From the NCBI GenBank assembly GCA_933228895.1, contig OW121846.1, positions 79,000,064 through 79,064,063 of the forward strand: 64,000 bases of DNA. The letters are read 5' to 3'. Position numbers and translations under genes: made by a program. How positions within the stretch are numbered: position 1 is the stretch's first letter; the number at the start of each line of letters is the position of its first letter. This document shows, piece after piece, positions 45,651 through 57,504 of the stretch. The DNA comes from Platycnemis pennipes. Lineage: Eukaryota; Arthropoda; Insecta; Odonata; Platycnemididae. Under the pieces are notes generated by a model that had not been told where the DNA came from, did no database searches, and saw nothing but the letters and a program-made list of their open reading frames with translations.

Positions 45651-48600
45651 CTAAGTTAACTTTGCTTTCTTTCTGAGAAGCCTAGTAGCCTCCTGTGATG
45701 TGCAGTCATTTTTGTTTTCAGTTCTGCATGCAAACTTTATCATTGTAATAATAAAGAAATTAATTATTGACTCAGTCAAATTTTGGCAATTGTTCACTAA
45801 CCCCACCAATGGCACACACTGTATATTTTCTATTGCAACTGCCAATTTAATAATACCATCCACAGTGAGCTCATCATATTTAAGTAACTTCCTTATCACT
45901 TTATCCAACTCTCACATCAACTTGAAAAGTTTCGGTGAGGCATATTTCACATAAACTTCATTTTGAAAAGTTAAGAAATTCTCCCTTTCTACCTCAGTCT
46001 GACCAGGGGAAACCGATTCTCCTCGGCAAATGTCAAATTTCGTTAACCTCAATGTCCTCTTTGCCACTTACCCAGCTAAGTATGTCATAAAGAAATCTGG
46101 GGTGGCAGCTGTTGAGTAATTATGCTCTACATTATCATATGAATCAGGCATATTCTCATCATGAATACCTTTCTAGGTGATATTGTCCAAGATATCCTGG
46201 TCTGCACCCTTTGGGTTTCCTGCACAGTAACATCACAGAGCTTTCGGAATGTCTCCAATATCTCCTGCCCAGAAGCAATTCTCCCCTTTGGTGCCTAAAT
46301 AAGGAAGCACATTCCCAACAGGCCAAATATTTGAAAAAACAGCAATGAATCACGATGATCATTGGAGCCCTTCGCTGCCCTCATCATGCTGAATGGAATG
46401 TAGTCAAACAGGTAAAATCAAAACAAAGGATAACAGTTCATTCATAGTCTTTACCTCCAAAGCATCCTGATTCAATCTTTCTGTCATCAAATGTACGAAA
46501 CCACATTCTATATTAAGGAACTGAAACACTCCATGTGTGGCACACAAGAGTTACTCTCAAACCAAGGCATGTATTGTCAGATAGGATGCGGTAGTCCTTG
46601 GCTGTGGCCTCAATCTCCCAGGTCTCAAAGTAGTCCATGAACTTGGATATAGCCTATTTGGTGATTGAATCATTTGAACTTAAGAAACAACTGATAAATA
46701 ATGTAAGGAAACTATTCTCACTTTCACAGTGGGTGAATTAACCAGCTGTTCACCTACTTACTCTCCACTCCTCTTGCCCTGTTTACACTGCTAGCTTTTT
46801 ACGATGGCAAGGCTTACCATGGTTGGAAATTGGCCGTGTGAACGCAAGTTGCCTCTAACTCTGGTAAAATTTTCTACCATGATTAAGTTGACTATGGCTC
46901 GTGCTAGTTACGTGTATTTTAAGGGCGTGTGAAGCAAGTAATTGTAGAAAGAAGGTTGGTTTTGAAAGTGGAAGTGTAAATGAACATAAAGTGTTTGAAG
47001 ACGAAGAGAATGGATCACACTATATGGATCGGAAATGATTCCTAATTACAGCGATGTGCACCTACCAATTCTCCACTCCTCTTGAGTCTTTCTGAAGATC
47101 CTTGTGTAGAGCCATTGAGTTCATGGCCTTTATTATACCTTTGACTCTCCCTATCAGGGAGATGGATACTTCGCAGTCTGAGACTTGGATGCAGAGGTTT
47201 GTAAGCCTCTGTTCCTACTGCCACATTTATACCAAAAAACTGTGCCAATAGAAGAATAAAATTATGAAGTAACTGTCATTTAAGAGCTGAGTGCATGCAC
47301 TGACATGATTCAAATCAACAGCATAGTATTGTGGATATTTGTTTGATGATAAACCTGAAATGCCCTTGCCATATTCATCTTTTGATAAGCGCTTAGGCTG
47401 GATGTGCTCCTCTGGTAGTTTTGGGCATGCCTTTAATTCGAATCCATTTGGTTGATTCAGCTCCATGATTTTTCTCCCAGTGTTTGAGCTTTACCACACC
47501 TTCAGGACTCTGCAAGTAATTAAAAACCATTAATAAGAACAAAGAATGTGACATTAGGCTCCTTCATCTCATTAAACATATACCTAGGTCTCGTCTTCCT
47601 TAAGTATAGTTTCTCAAATTCTAGATAAGGTGTGGGAATTCAGACATGAGCCATATCTTTGAGCTGAATCATATGGATGATTTCAACTGGGATTATTTTG
47701 GTCTATGCCAGACTTTTTCCATATGCTACAATTCCATTTCACCCCATCACAGGTTGTCATATCCACAAAGAATTTGAGTTCTCCAACTTCACCATACCCT
47801 CTAAAACTATTTTTTGTAACAGTAGACTAGAGGCACACCCCTTGCTCAAGAAACAGGCAAATGCCTCTCTACCCACCCACCTCTGAAGCGTTGAAACATG
47901 AGGAAAAGTGCATGGTCCCCCCTCTGACTCTTCTGATCTGAAAGGGTGTGTTCTCGTAGGTTAGTGAAGCCTTGCACCTTAAGGGCAATGCCTATCAAAA
48001 GATAAGTACAGTGAAAGTTTCCTCTCATCTAGCTGCATTGCCCCTAAAAAGATAATTCATAATAATCAGATACTAGGTGGGAAAGATTTAGATTCTCAGT
48101 GATAATGTAGGTCATACCAAACCTTTGCTGGGGTAAGCATTCCATATTATATGAAAATAAATACTGTAAATGACCACAGTTCAGGACCATAGTATTTACC
48201 TCTACTGTCTTTTTGGCTGAAGGCATTTTGTGTTTTCTTTCTTACACTGATAGATGGCATCTTGAAAGCCATAGGCACCCTTAACATTTGTTGAGGGTGA
48301 TGGCCCTTGGCAGTGGCAACATTTCATTTTCCCTCAGGTATTCATGTGCCCTCCTTCGTTTTTACCCTCGTTGGCACTCGTACACCCTATGGAGCATATG
48401 GCGCCTACCATTTGGATTTTTTGTCTGTAGGAAGCGATGGACCACCCTTACAGCCTCCTGCTGACGCTGGGGCATGCCTGAAATGCTGTCCAGGAGAGAT
48501 TTTTGAATTGCCAAGGAGCATTTTTCCTGCAACTCTTGTATTTCTGCCTTCATTGACTACCTAAATGAGAAGAAAATTGTGAAATACTGCGACACCCTAA

Positions 48601-48760
48601 AGTGGAAGTGACAAGCAAAATTATTGTAAACAAATACCCTGTTCGGTAGCCTCTTGTGAGCTATGCAACAAATTTCAGTTCCTTGGTTGCAGTTTGCCTT
48701 GCCCTCCTGTTCAGTGTCTTCTTTCTCTTCCTGGCAGTCTTGCGGGGAGTGCCTCAAATG
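45651..48760 (-). pseudogene. P-element-like (THAP9-type) transposase, fragmented
   Basis: Minus-strand pieces read in P-element order. PRKTARKRKKTLNR is near 48690. SGMPQRQQEAVRVVHRFLQT with RVYECQRG is at 48362-48553. SDQKSQRGDHALFLMFQRFR is near 47910. DMTTCDGVKWNCSIWKKSGI is near 47740, with the Asp of TCDG expected to be catalytic. VKGIIKAMNSMALHKDL is near 47120. RILSDNTCLGLRVTL is near 46570 and HLMTERLNQDALE near 46470. FSMMRAAKGSNDHRDS is near 46360. TYLAGYVAKRTLRLTK is near 46060. The C-terminus RTENKNDC ... RLLRKKAKLT is at 45651-45908. Stops and frame changes occur throughout. No N-terminal THAP finger was found. Introns or insertions separate several pieces. Confidence 0.78.
46751..47084. 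repeat. 282 bp insertion flanked by 26 bp direct repeats in the P-like gene
   Basis: CACCTACTTACTCTCCACTC and CACCTACCAATTCTCCACTC, each followed by CTCTTG, occur at 46751-46776 and 47059-47084. They bracket 282 bp that do not read as transposase. The repeats encode part of the P-like protein (SRGVEN region). Confidence 0.6.
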
Positions 48761-51700
48761 GAAGTTCTTTTGGTCCTTTCATTAGTAGCTAAATGGATGG
48801 GCGAAAGCCTCCAGCACCGGTTGGATGCTCTATTAATTTATGAGGTGATTTATTAGTTTGTAAGGCTATAAATGATCGCATTGAGTATAGTTCAACATTC
48901 AGGGTCATGAGACCACTCTGGGAAACAAATAATGGGATAAACCCTTTTTGGTGAAAGAAGCCAAGAAGAGAATGAGATATGGAATATAATAGTCAGCAAC
49001 ATATATCAGGAAAAACTGTCCTTAAGAAAATATTACCCCAGAAATAAAGAAAAAACTATAGTTAATTTCTTTAGTTTTTAACCTTTAGTGAATTGGAACA
49101 AGTTTTACCAAAACTATAGACCGTAAACTATACACCAAAAACTGTACATTGAAAACCATGAACAAAAAATTGCAGACCTTGATTGATTGATTATAAATGA
49201 AACGTTGTTATAGAGTTAACTGGTGGTAATAAAGAAAATGGAAGTGTAACTAAAGAGTGAATTATAAATCACCCCTTCATGTTAAGGAATATAATTTAAA
49301 CACTACCAAGGCTGTAGGAAAACAAAAAAAGCTCAACTAACTAGATTTACAGTAAGTTAACTATTAAAAACTAAAAGGCAAGAGGAACTAAAGGAGTATT
49401 TACTGAATGATCCTTCAGTTTAAGGAACAGAAACTGAACACAATCTTTGCTATGAGAAAACTAAAGAATCTTGACTCAACAGATGTATAGTTTACTGGTG
49501 GAAACTAAAAGGCAAGAGTAACTAGGGAATGATTACTAAAGGACCCTTTAGTTTAATGAGCAAAAACTATACAAAACCTATGCTACAAGAAAACAAAAGA
49601 ATGTCAACTAAACAGCTCTTTAGTTTTTGGACCTCTAACTAAACCGTCTGTACAGTATTTGGAAAACTAAAGGTGCGCATCTTTAGTTACTAAAGAATTT
49701 CTTTAGTAACTAAAGAATTTCTTTAGTAACCAAAGATTCTGTATGGTAATTTTTTCTAAGGGTGGTGAATTATGTAGCACTGTTTATCAACATAAAAACT
49801 GTAAAATATGAGAACCAACTTAAAACTCAACAAAGATGCTGAAGGAAAACTGTTTGAATGCTCAGTTTCTCTTTTCATTGGCACATAATAGGCTGATTAA
49901 TTGCATTTATGTACTGTTAATAGAAACAAAAGTTGAGAAAACGTATGGTGCACTTAACTTGCCGTGTCAAACTCCTGCACATTCTAGCAGCCCGTAAATT
50001 ACTACTAGCACACCCTCAATGTCATCTAGCTTTGTCGCACAGTCCAACCCAGCAACAGAAACACTTTTCACTCTGAACATAACATTAACAAAATGAGAGG
50101 ATTAAATCAAACAAAGGAAAATTCTATTCCTCGGAAAATACTATAGGCAATTTCAGCCAATTAGTTTCAAAATACATGAAGTTCCACCTTACCATAATGT
50201 ACTAGATCTTGATGACTACCACATTCCGCTCCACTTGGATGTCAGGGGCCAGGCATACAAACACAACATTATAACCCATAAAAGCAAAACCCCAATTCAT
50301 TCCAGGCAATTTATTGTCTTTTGCCTTCTGTGAAATTGTGCCTATATTGAATGCACACCTGGTGGACCTGGAAGACTTACAGCCTCGATCAAAAGTATGA
50401 GATTTGGGAAATAGTTCTGGTTTGCATCTGTTGGAAGGTCTTCAGAACATGCTGGCTGTGTTGGTTTCACTGACTTACAAGTCAGCTCTTGGCTGCCGTT
50501 CTGCTAGTGGTTTGCGTGGATGCACAATTTGGGAGAGATACTTTGGAAGGTTAGGAAATATTGATTGCAATGCAACTTGTATCAATCTCGGTCATTCCCT
50601 CTCTACCCTAAGGTCCCAAAATAACATGGCACCTCTTGTAATGTTATCTGGAAACTTGGATAAAGTGGGGATGCATTACAGCTTTCTCCTTTGGCCTTCC
50701 AGCATCAGCAACCACCTACTCTGTTTCTTGGCACCTTGCACCCTGTTGTAGGAGTTGGCAACTTGTCTCTAAGTTCATCTTGAATAAAATAGTGATGTTT
50801 AGAAAGTATATGCTACTTCCAGTGATATCAAAAGGACCGGTTGAACTTTATCCACTCAGCAAATATTCTTAATGGAACTTAGCCAACCATCCTTACCGGA
50901 CTCTGTGACATAATCTGTGAAGTTTTGTCTTTTCATGCATCTCTTTTCGCTAGTTTCCTTTGATGCCCAGGTGATATGCTCTTCATCCTCAGTGCTTAAC
51001 TCCGCCATTGTAATTTCCAATGCACATACTTCTTTCAAGGTGTATGAAGGAAAAGTAAGCATGCTTCATCATTAAAATTAAATCTACTCACTTTCACTAA
51101 AAGCAATTCACCTTCACATTTACACACCATAAGGTCCTAATATTGTAATAGTAATCTTGTTCAAGGTGGCGATAAATTGCCACACTCACTTGTTAATTTT
51201 TTGGCCACCAATAGACTCCTCCTTTCTCATCAACCCATGAAATGGGCGCTCTGGCAAACCAGTCTTCTGCCGGCATGGCAGAGTAGGATATCTGCAATTT
51301 TAGAAAACTACATAATGAAAATAATATCTTAGGTAGTACGGTACATATTACACAGCAGTTGGCTACTAACCAGAGAACATATTCTTTAGTCCTATTTTTT
51401 CCATGAAATTGTAAGTGATGTAAGAGCACAAGAAAGAAATTTATCCTGCACTGGTGTGTAGCATAGGGAAAAAGCAGTCCTTTTCATGATGATGGGGTAG
51501 GCGCACAGCCTTACAACGAATTTCGTCCACACACAAAACTTTGTTCACGCTCTATTTCCTCCCACTAGAATGTCCATGGAACGAGAACTAACTCGATAAA
51601 ATGGCATGTCCTCAGAGTCCTCAAGACCAATCATAATGGGAATGTCATTTTTTAGACCTATTGCTCTAATATTGAACACCTCTCCTGATTTCCAAAAACA

Positions 51701-52055
51701 ACTGTTTGCAGAACTTGCACAGGAAAACATGAAATGTTCAAACATAACATTTCCCAACACACTGCTTAATCCAGGGACTTTCATCTTCATGGGATTCAAC
51801 AGTGTAGGGTGCTCAACACACAGGTTTTCTTTTTTTTTCCATGAGTTATGATTTATCATTCAGGCAGTAATGCAATTTGGCAAGTAGTTTTTCATGCGTC
51901 CTAATTAACATTTTAACTAATCCTCTATGGTTTTCGAATGGGAATGCTCTTAATTTTTATTGACTACAATGTAATGGTTTAGCTCTTTTGGCCAAATGAA
52001 TCGGATTGTGGACATTGAATGTCACTGTTTCTTTGCATGTAATTTGCCAAAGAAC
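48761..52055. other. Stretch with weak coding hints and a repeat unit
   Basis: A short-repeat unit occupies 49017-49762 (separate entry). Minus frames at 51193-51300 (AEDWFARAPISWVDEKGGVY, then WWPKN) and 50856-51062 (FPSYTLKEVCALEITMAELS) resemble the W/YWP module and following helix of DUF4806-type proteins, but no DUF4806 core follows. Frames at 50404-50751 (plus) and 51545-51859 (minus) are open without recognised motifs. Confidence 0.4.
49017..49762. repeat. Short-repeat unit rich in CTTTAGTTACTAAAG words
   Basis: The ends CCTTAAGAAAATATTACC and, inverted, CCCTTAGAAAAAATTACC suggest imperfect terminal inverted repeats. Inside are many copies of ACTAAAG / CTTTAGT and a small tandem at 49680-49735 (TTTCTTTAGTAACTAAAGAA). 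There is no coding content. It is probably a small non-autonomous DNA element; no target duplication is evident. Confidence 0.5.
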
Positions 52056-52984
52056 TTAACAATTTGACTGCGGTTTTTTTAATGCTGAATGACCCCAAAA
52101 TGCGGAGTATTTTTTCCTCGCCAGTGTGTTTCAAATTTGATCTAATATCCAGTGAGTATCACATATTTTTTGTTTTCAGTTATTTTTTTGTTGAAATTCA
52201 ATAAATAATTTTTCACGTCTATAGACGTGGTCCGCAGTGTCAGAAGACTCGTAGGTATGCAACCCAGCAACACACCATTTATGATTTCCCTATTCCATCG
52301 ATGAAAAATTTTTGTGCATCATATATTTGGGATTTGTGATTTTCGATGATTGCTACGAATTCTAATTAGTATCAGGTACGATTCAGGGAGAGCCTAACCT
52401 CTTACTTCTTATCTTACGTTTTTTTTTCTGCCAAATTTTCTTACCTAAACCATGTTTAGCTCTGGTGCTGCACTCTTTGCACGTCAGGATCTTTATCTAG
52501 CTCTTTGTCACTTGTACACAATTGGAAGGGGGACCTTGCCAGTGGCAAAAGCTAAGTTAGGCCTTTGATAGCCTTTTTTCCTAGCCTGCATGCCTTCCCT
52601 TGTCAACTTTATCGTTCACTTCTCCGCGGTGTTGTGTAATTCTTCGGACAATTCATGATGACTTGTACACTAAAGAGAGTTATATTACAACTCATTCATC
52701 TGCTGGAAATACGTAAAGGAACTGAAAAATATGTTATTTTTCTGAAATGTATATATTTGTTGACGTTAATAGTTTCAAAAGAAAAATTTTTGTACTTAAA
52801 ATTTATAAACATTTCAGGACACATGTATGAATGCATGAAACATCCCTTTTGCTAAAAAATACCAATTTAAATCGTATAATTATGCAAGAATTATTCAAAA
52901 GTAAGTGAACAAAATGAAATATAAAAAAAATATGGCCCCCTGGCACCAGTTTAAAATTTCCTCTAAATCAACTACATATGTTTT

Positions 52985-54051
52985 AGCCCATAACCCATGA
53001 AACTCCTTGAAGCAACTGTCAAGGCATAGAGGAGGACTTTCCGGGCAATCAGGATAATACTCAGCCTACGTTTACTAGTATTTTTGCAAAGCCGGCAATA
53101 CTTTTTTGTTCTTCTATCACCTTTGGAGGTCATAGGGTTGAACTTAGGGAAATGGAAAAACCAATGAGAGCGTATTTATTTTGGGAGCCAAGATGTTCTC
53201 TCGTTTCTGATCAAAGTCAACGAGTGTGCCATTTACACTCAGTCTAAAGCTTTGAAGATTAATATCTCCCCCTTTGAATACATTTTATGCTACTGGAAAC
53301 TGTTCAGCAGCAAAATTTGTACAATATAGAGGACCGCTTTTTTTATCTCAACGTTAGTTCTTCCTCGGGGTAATATGGGGTACTCCTCCCAATGTCTGAG
53401 AAATTTTATGAAGAAAGCAGCCTGCGTGCCCAAGTCCACCTTCGGCAATTCTTCCTGCTCCAGTAAAAACTAAAATTTTTACAATGAGTCCTGATGGTTT
53501 GGCTAACATATACAGCTTTACACCAAACTTGTACCTCTTTGCCTTTATTATTGCCGAAAAACCAACGCCTCCGGCAAAAAAATCATTGACTCGTTGATAC
53601 TTAATTCTCTCAACAGATAGTATAGTTCATCTTCATCCATTATATCCTTAAAATAATTAAGAAGTGGCTTTATTTTCTGAAGACGATCGGATGAACGTAG
53701 TTCTTGCGACTCGCCGGCGAGTGCAAAATGGAAAACACGTAAAATAACTAGGAAGCGGTCACCGGACATATTTGAAGGAAAGAAGGGGATAGTAGAAAAT
53801 ATTTTCACGAGTAATTTTGAATTTGAGATATCTAGGTACATCTCATTCCCATATGAAGTACTAGCCCCAAAAAGATGACACTCATCCCTTTTTAGATGTT
53901 TCCCGTCTCCAATGATCACTCGCGGAGATTGTCTATCATGGAGAAAACATTTCGCACTTTTGTTCGTTTCTTTGAAAATTTTATCGACATTTGGTCGGAA
54001 AAGAGCATGCGAAAAAAATCTCACAGTCTCTCCATCCCGTCTAACTTTCAA
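52985..54051 (-). pseudogene. piggyBac transposase with C-terminal Cys-rich domain
   Basis: The frame 53548-54051 includes FGASTSYGNEMYLDISNSKL and IPFFPSNMSGDRFLVILRVF followed by HFA, the MSxxRF block of piggyBac. LQKIKPLLNYFKDIMDEDEL and RELSINESMIFLPEALVFRQ follow, where DESM is usual and NESM replaces the first catalytic Asp. Further down, in other frames, RYKFGVKLYMLAKPSGLIVK, LVFTGAG and GGLGHAG are seen. The C-terminal domain near 53000-53110 shows CRLCKNTSKR and PDCPESPPLCLDSCFKEFHG, the cross-brace Cys/His domain that binds transposon ends. Frame changes near 53545 and 53060 and the D-to-N change argue against activity. Confidence 0.8.
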
Positions 54052-54279
54052 AGTTCTTTATTGGGCGAATGTAAATCCATGTAATGCCACTCTTCCCTCA
54101 GACCAAGATCGGTCAGTGCGAGGTGAGAGGATGGAAAAAGTCTGATGGGGCAATGAAACTGATGTGAGAACCTCTTTCTGCCACGTTCCCCTCTACTCTT
54201 GTGTTTGACATGCCTATTCTGTACATGATAACAAAGTACGAGAGATATCAAATCATCAAACGACTTACGTGGTGACAAT

Positions 54280-55130
54280 AGAAATTATGAAACCGGCTCC
54301 TGTTTCCTTTTACATTTATTGGTTACACTTTATGAAGGTATCTATAAAAGTGGATTCATTTCAATGCTGTCGTTCTCATATTTTCATATATGAACATAGC
54401 CCCACCTTCACCTTTTTCGTGCAACTTTATTGTATTGAAGTGAACTCCGTAAAAACATTGTATTTATTCTGCACCGAAGACAAGAGCATTCGCTTATGAA
54501 ATCACTTTCTACTTTCTACTCTACTAAATCAGATAAATAGCAAACTCTGATAATTTTGACAAAATACAACCATAGTCTGGTTACATTGAAAGTCACTCGG
54601 ATCAGAAGGCGCGGGCTTTTAAATTTTCGGTAGCAGTATGAATTATATAGTTAAATTTGAATTTAAAACCTCTGTACGATTCATTAGCAAATTATGAATG
54701 CTATTATCTCAATTACGAATACTATTATAGGGAGAAATACTCAAGTTGGAAAAAGGAAAGAAATATATTTGCCGTCAATAAGGGGGCACCCGTTATTGCC
54801 GTGAGAATTTTTTACATAGTACCTACGCACGCATCACGAGGTAAGTAAGAGTAAAATTCATTGTTTCTGTAATAAACACTTTAACTTCAAAAGCATCCCT
54901 TTGTTTAAACAGTTTTGGTTAAAAACGAAGTTTAAAATTAAGAAACGCATTATATATTTTTAAAATGAAAGTGAAATTAACAATTAAATATTTGTGAAAA
55001 CATAACATTCCGGGGAAGAGACGCTCACTGCAACGGACCCGTATATATAATGGCAAGGTTGTACAGAAGAAGTATATTTAAGGAAAACTATGGGCTACCA
55101 ATCATAACCCCACCAGATAACATTTATTAA
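54280..55130. other. piggyBac interior without a supported gene
   Basis: This is AT-rich sequence between the transposase 5' side and the right subterminal repeats. Short open frames (for example 54269-54499 plus) show no motif. Confidence 0.45.
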
Positions 55131-55927
55131 GAAAGTGACGGAGCACGTCAATCGACGTGCTCCGCCACAGACGGAGGTGTACAACCACGTCTATAGACGT
55201 GGTCCGCAGTGAACGTGTTAACTACATACTGCAGTAACCTATAGGCATATTCTATTGGTTTTATTAATTGCTACTTCACAACTGACTAACAAAAGGAAAA
55301 TGAAATGCATCCAAAAAGTCACATGAAACATTTGCAATTCTTATAATAAAATACAATACTTAATTCAATAATATGGCTGACACCCCCCCTTACTAAGTAT
55401 GGTGACATGCATGTATGTTTACTCTTAAATATCAAATTAATACCTTTCTTGCTTCACATTTTAAATCAAATACTTTCACATGACACTTTATAATCGTTAA
55501 AAAAATTGCTGAACAAAATCACAGATAAATATGAAAGAAAGAAATTTTTTTAAATCAAACAAAAATTATTCAAAATAAATCCATTTCTAACTTATTAATA
55601 ACTTCAATCTTGATCATTACATCAGCAAAATTTAGCTCAGAATCAGGGGTGGATCCAGTGAGCAATCTTGGGGAGCGGAAATTTGTAGATATTGTATGAA
55701 TGTGTGTTTGAGTGCACGCATATGTGTACTTATGCAGATTTTATGCCAGGCATCAAGTACTTACACATTCTAATTCCTGTATATTCCTATTAGGAAAATT
55801 TGCAATTTATTCAAGATCATTGATTATGGATTTGAATTGAAAAGTCAGCCACATAGGCCTGCTCAACTGATCTCCCCACCCCCCTCGTGGATCCAACACT
55901 GCTCAGAAGAGATATACTTAAGGCTCA

Positions 55928-57362
55928 CCCACACAGCACACAGAAAATTTATGCCGTATAAAATATGCATAAATGGATTGGTATAAATAGTAAACAATAT
56001 TCCGTCAATTATTAGCATTAATTTGAATAATATGCGCGCACTGCAAATCGATGTCTTGCAAACAAGGTCGACTTGGACCATCTCGAAAATCAAAATGGCA
56101 GTCCTGTTGATAAGCCGGTAACGTGAGAAAAAACTAGCTCCTCCAATATTTACGTGTTCTGGCAATTTGTGATCGTAGAAGCTTAATTTTAATTCTAATG
56201 GACAGTTAAGTTACGGTGAGTACCTAAATGATTGTTATGACCAGTGATTGCGTTGATTATTTACGAATTCGTCATTGTTTACATCAGCCTTCCATGTTGA
56301 TTTTTTTAATTGCTGCCAATTGACTCTATTTATCATGTTTCAGGCACATACAGTCTTTAACAAATTGGGACATTAGGAATGATCCAGCGATAATTCAGAT
56401 CATCATTCAACTATTTGATAAACGTGAAAAGTTTTGCGTGTGTTATGACAGTGCAGTGACTTTCGGTGATATTTGAACGAACCAACTGTTGGAAAAATAT
56501 AGTTTCAATTTTTAGAAGAGCGTTGTTTTTTTTAAAAGACAGCAGGTTTTTGTGTACCCAGATAAAACATTTGGTAGATGTGAGCTTAAGTGTATCGAAC
56601 TTCAAACACTTGTCCCGCCAAAACGGTGTTCACATGCAATGTAGTTTGATATTGGTGATTGTCGCACTGGCTGTTCTTGAGGTCATGCCTTATGTATTGG
56701 AATATTATGTGTTACAATTTCTAGTGAATGCAATGATTGAAAATGGAAATAGTGTCAATAAATGTAATTAATTTTATTAAGAAACAGACGTTTTCGTTTG
56801 TAATCGTCTTAACTCGTATAAATGTGTTATTGAAATTGTGAATTCTCTATGTGATATCAAGAAACGGCAGACGTGCACAAATTTTGCACGGTATAAGTCT
56901 GTGTATAGTTAACGGGTGCCAAATAATGCCGTATCAAATTACGTGATCTGCCTTATCCAATCCGAGATCGTGCCAGTTCAACTTTTTCAGTGCCTATTCT
57001 GCAAAGAAGTATGTCCTTAGTTTTCTGTAAATTGTTTGACATGGATCCATGGTCTAACTAGATATATAATGGACCTAATAAAATGTGCAATAGATTAAAT
57101 AATATGCCATTACAGTACTATGCACGCGATATATAATATTAAATAATATGCACAAAATCTTGAAGTATTATGAAACGTACTATTTCAGTCACCGTCTAGA
57201 TTCAGCATATTATGCACATAAAAGTGGTCGCTATGCGGACATTAGCCCATCTATATAGACAGTTCATGTAAATTTTATGCACACATTATACCACTGCCAT
57301 GGTATATTTGGTGCATGATATTTTAACATAATGTGCGTATTATTCCCTTTGTGCTGTGTGGG
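55928..57362. mobile_element. 1.4 kb non-autonomous DNA element, TIR CCCACACAGCACA, 3 bp duplication TCA
   Basis: CCCACACAGCACA begins at 55928 and is inverted at the right end (TGTGCTGTGTGGG to 57362). TCA is repeated at 55925-55927 and 57363-57365. The interior aligns with 37710-38817. The TIR shares the pattern CCCACRYAGCACA with the two-gene transposon at 18498-24861. No coding content is supported. Confidence 0.8.
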
Positions 57363-57504
57363 TCATATTGCTATTTTCCACTTCATCCCTCAAAAAAAAG
57401 ATTATTCACATCAATGTGCTTTGATCTATTAGAAGTCCCTTTGTGTTTTGACAAAGTATTCACGCCTTGATTATCAGCAAAAATAATACAAGGGACTTAC
57501 ATCC

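Larger units (their letters stand above)
52060..55217 (-). mobile_element. piggyBac element at TTAA
   Basis: TTAA is present at 52056-52059 and 55218-55221. The right end, inverted, reads CACGTTCACTGCGG and the left end CAATTTGACTGCGG. Subterminal palindromes of CACGTCTATAGACGTG occur at 52214 and 55187, plus a related GCACGTCAATCGACGTGC at 55144. A transposase gene lies on the minus strand at 52985-54051. The stretch 54280-55130 shows no supported gene. Confidence 0.8.

Noticed and set aside
56466..56771. 101-codon plus-strand frame in the 55928-57362 element
   Set aside because: The aligned copy at 37710-38817 does not keep the frame open, so it is not a conserved gene.
57405..57504. Search for a copia 3' LTR at the left edge of the element
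   Set aside because: No matching repeat was found on the right side near 60800-61260, so no LTR is claimed.
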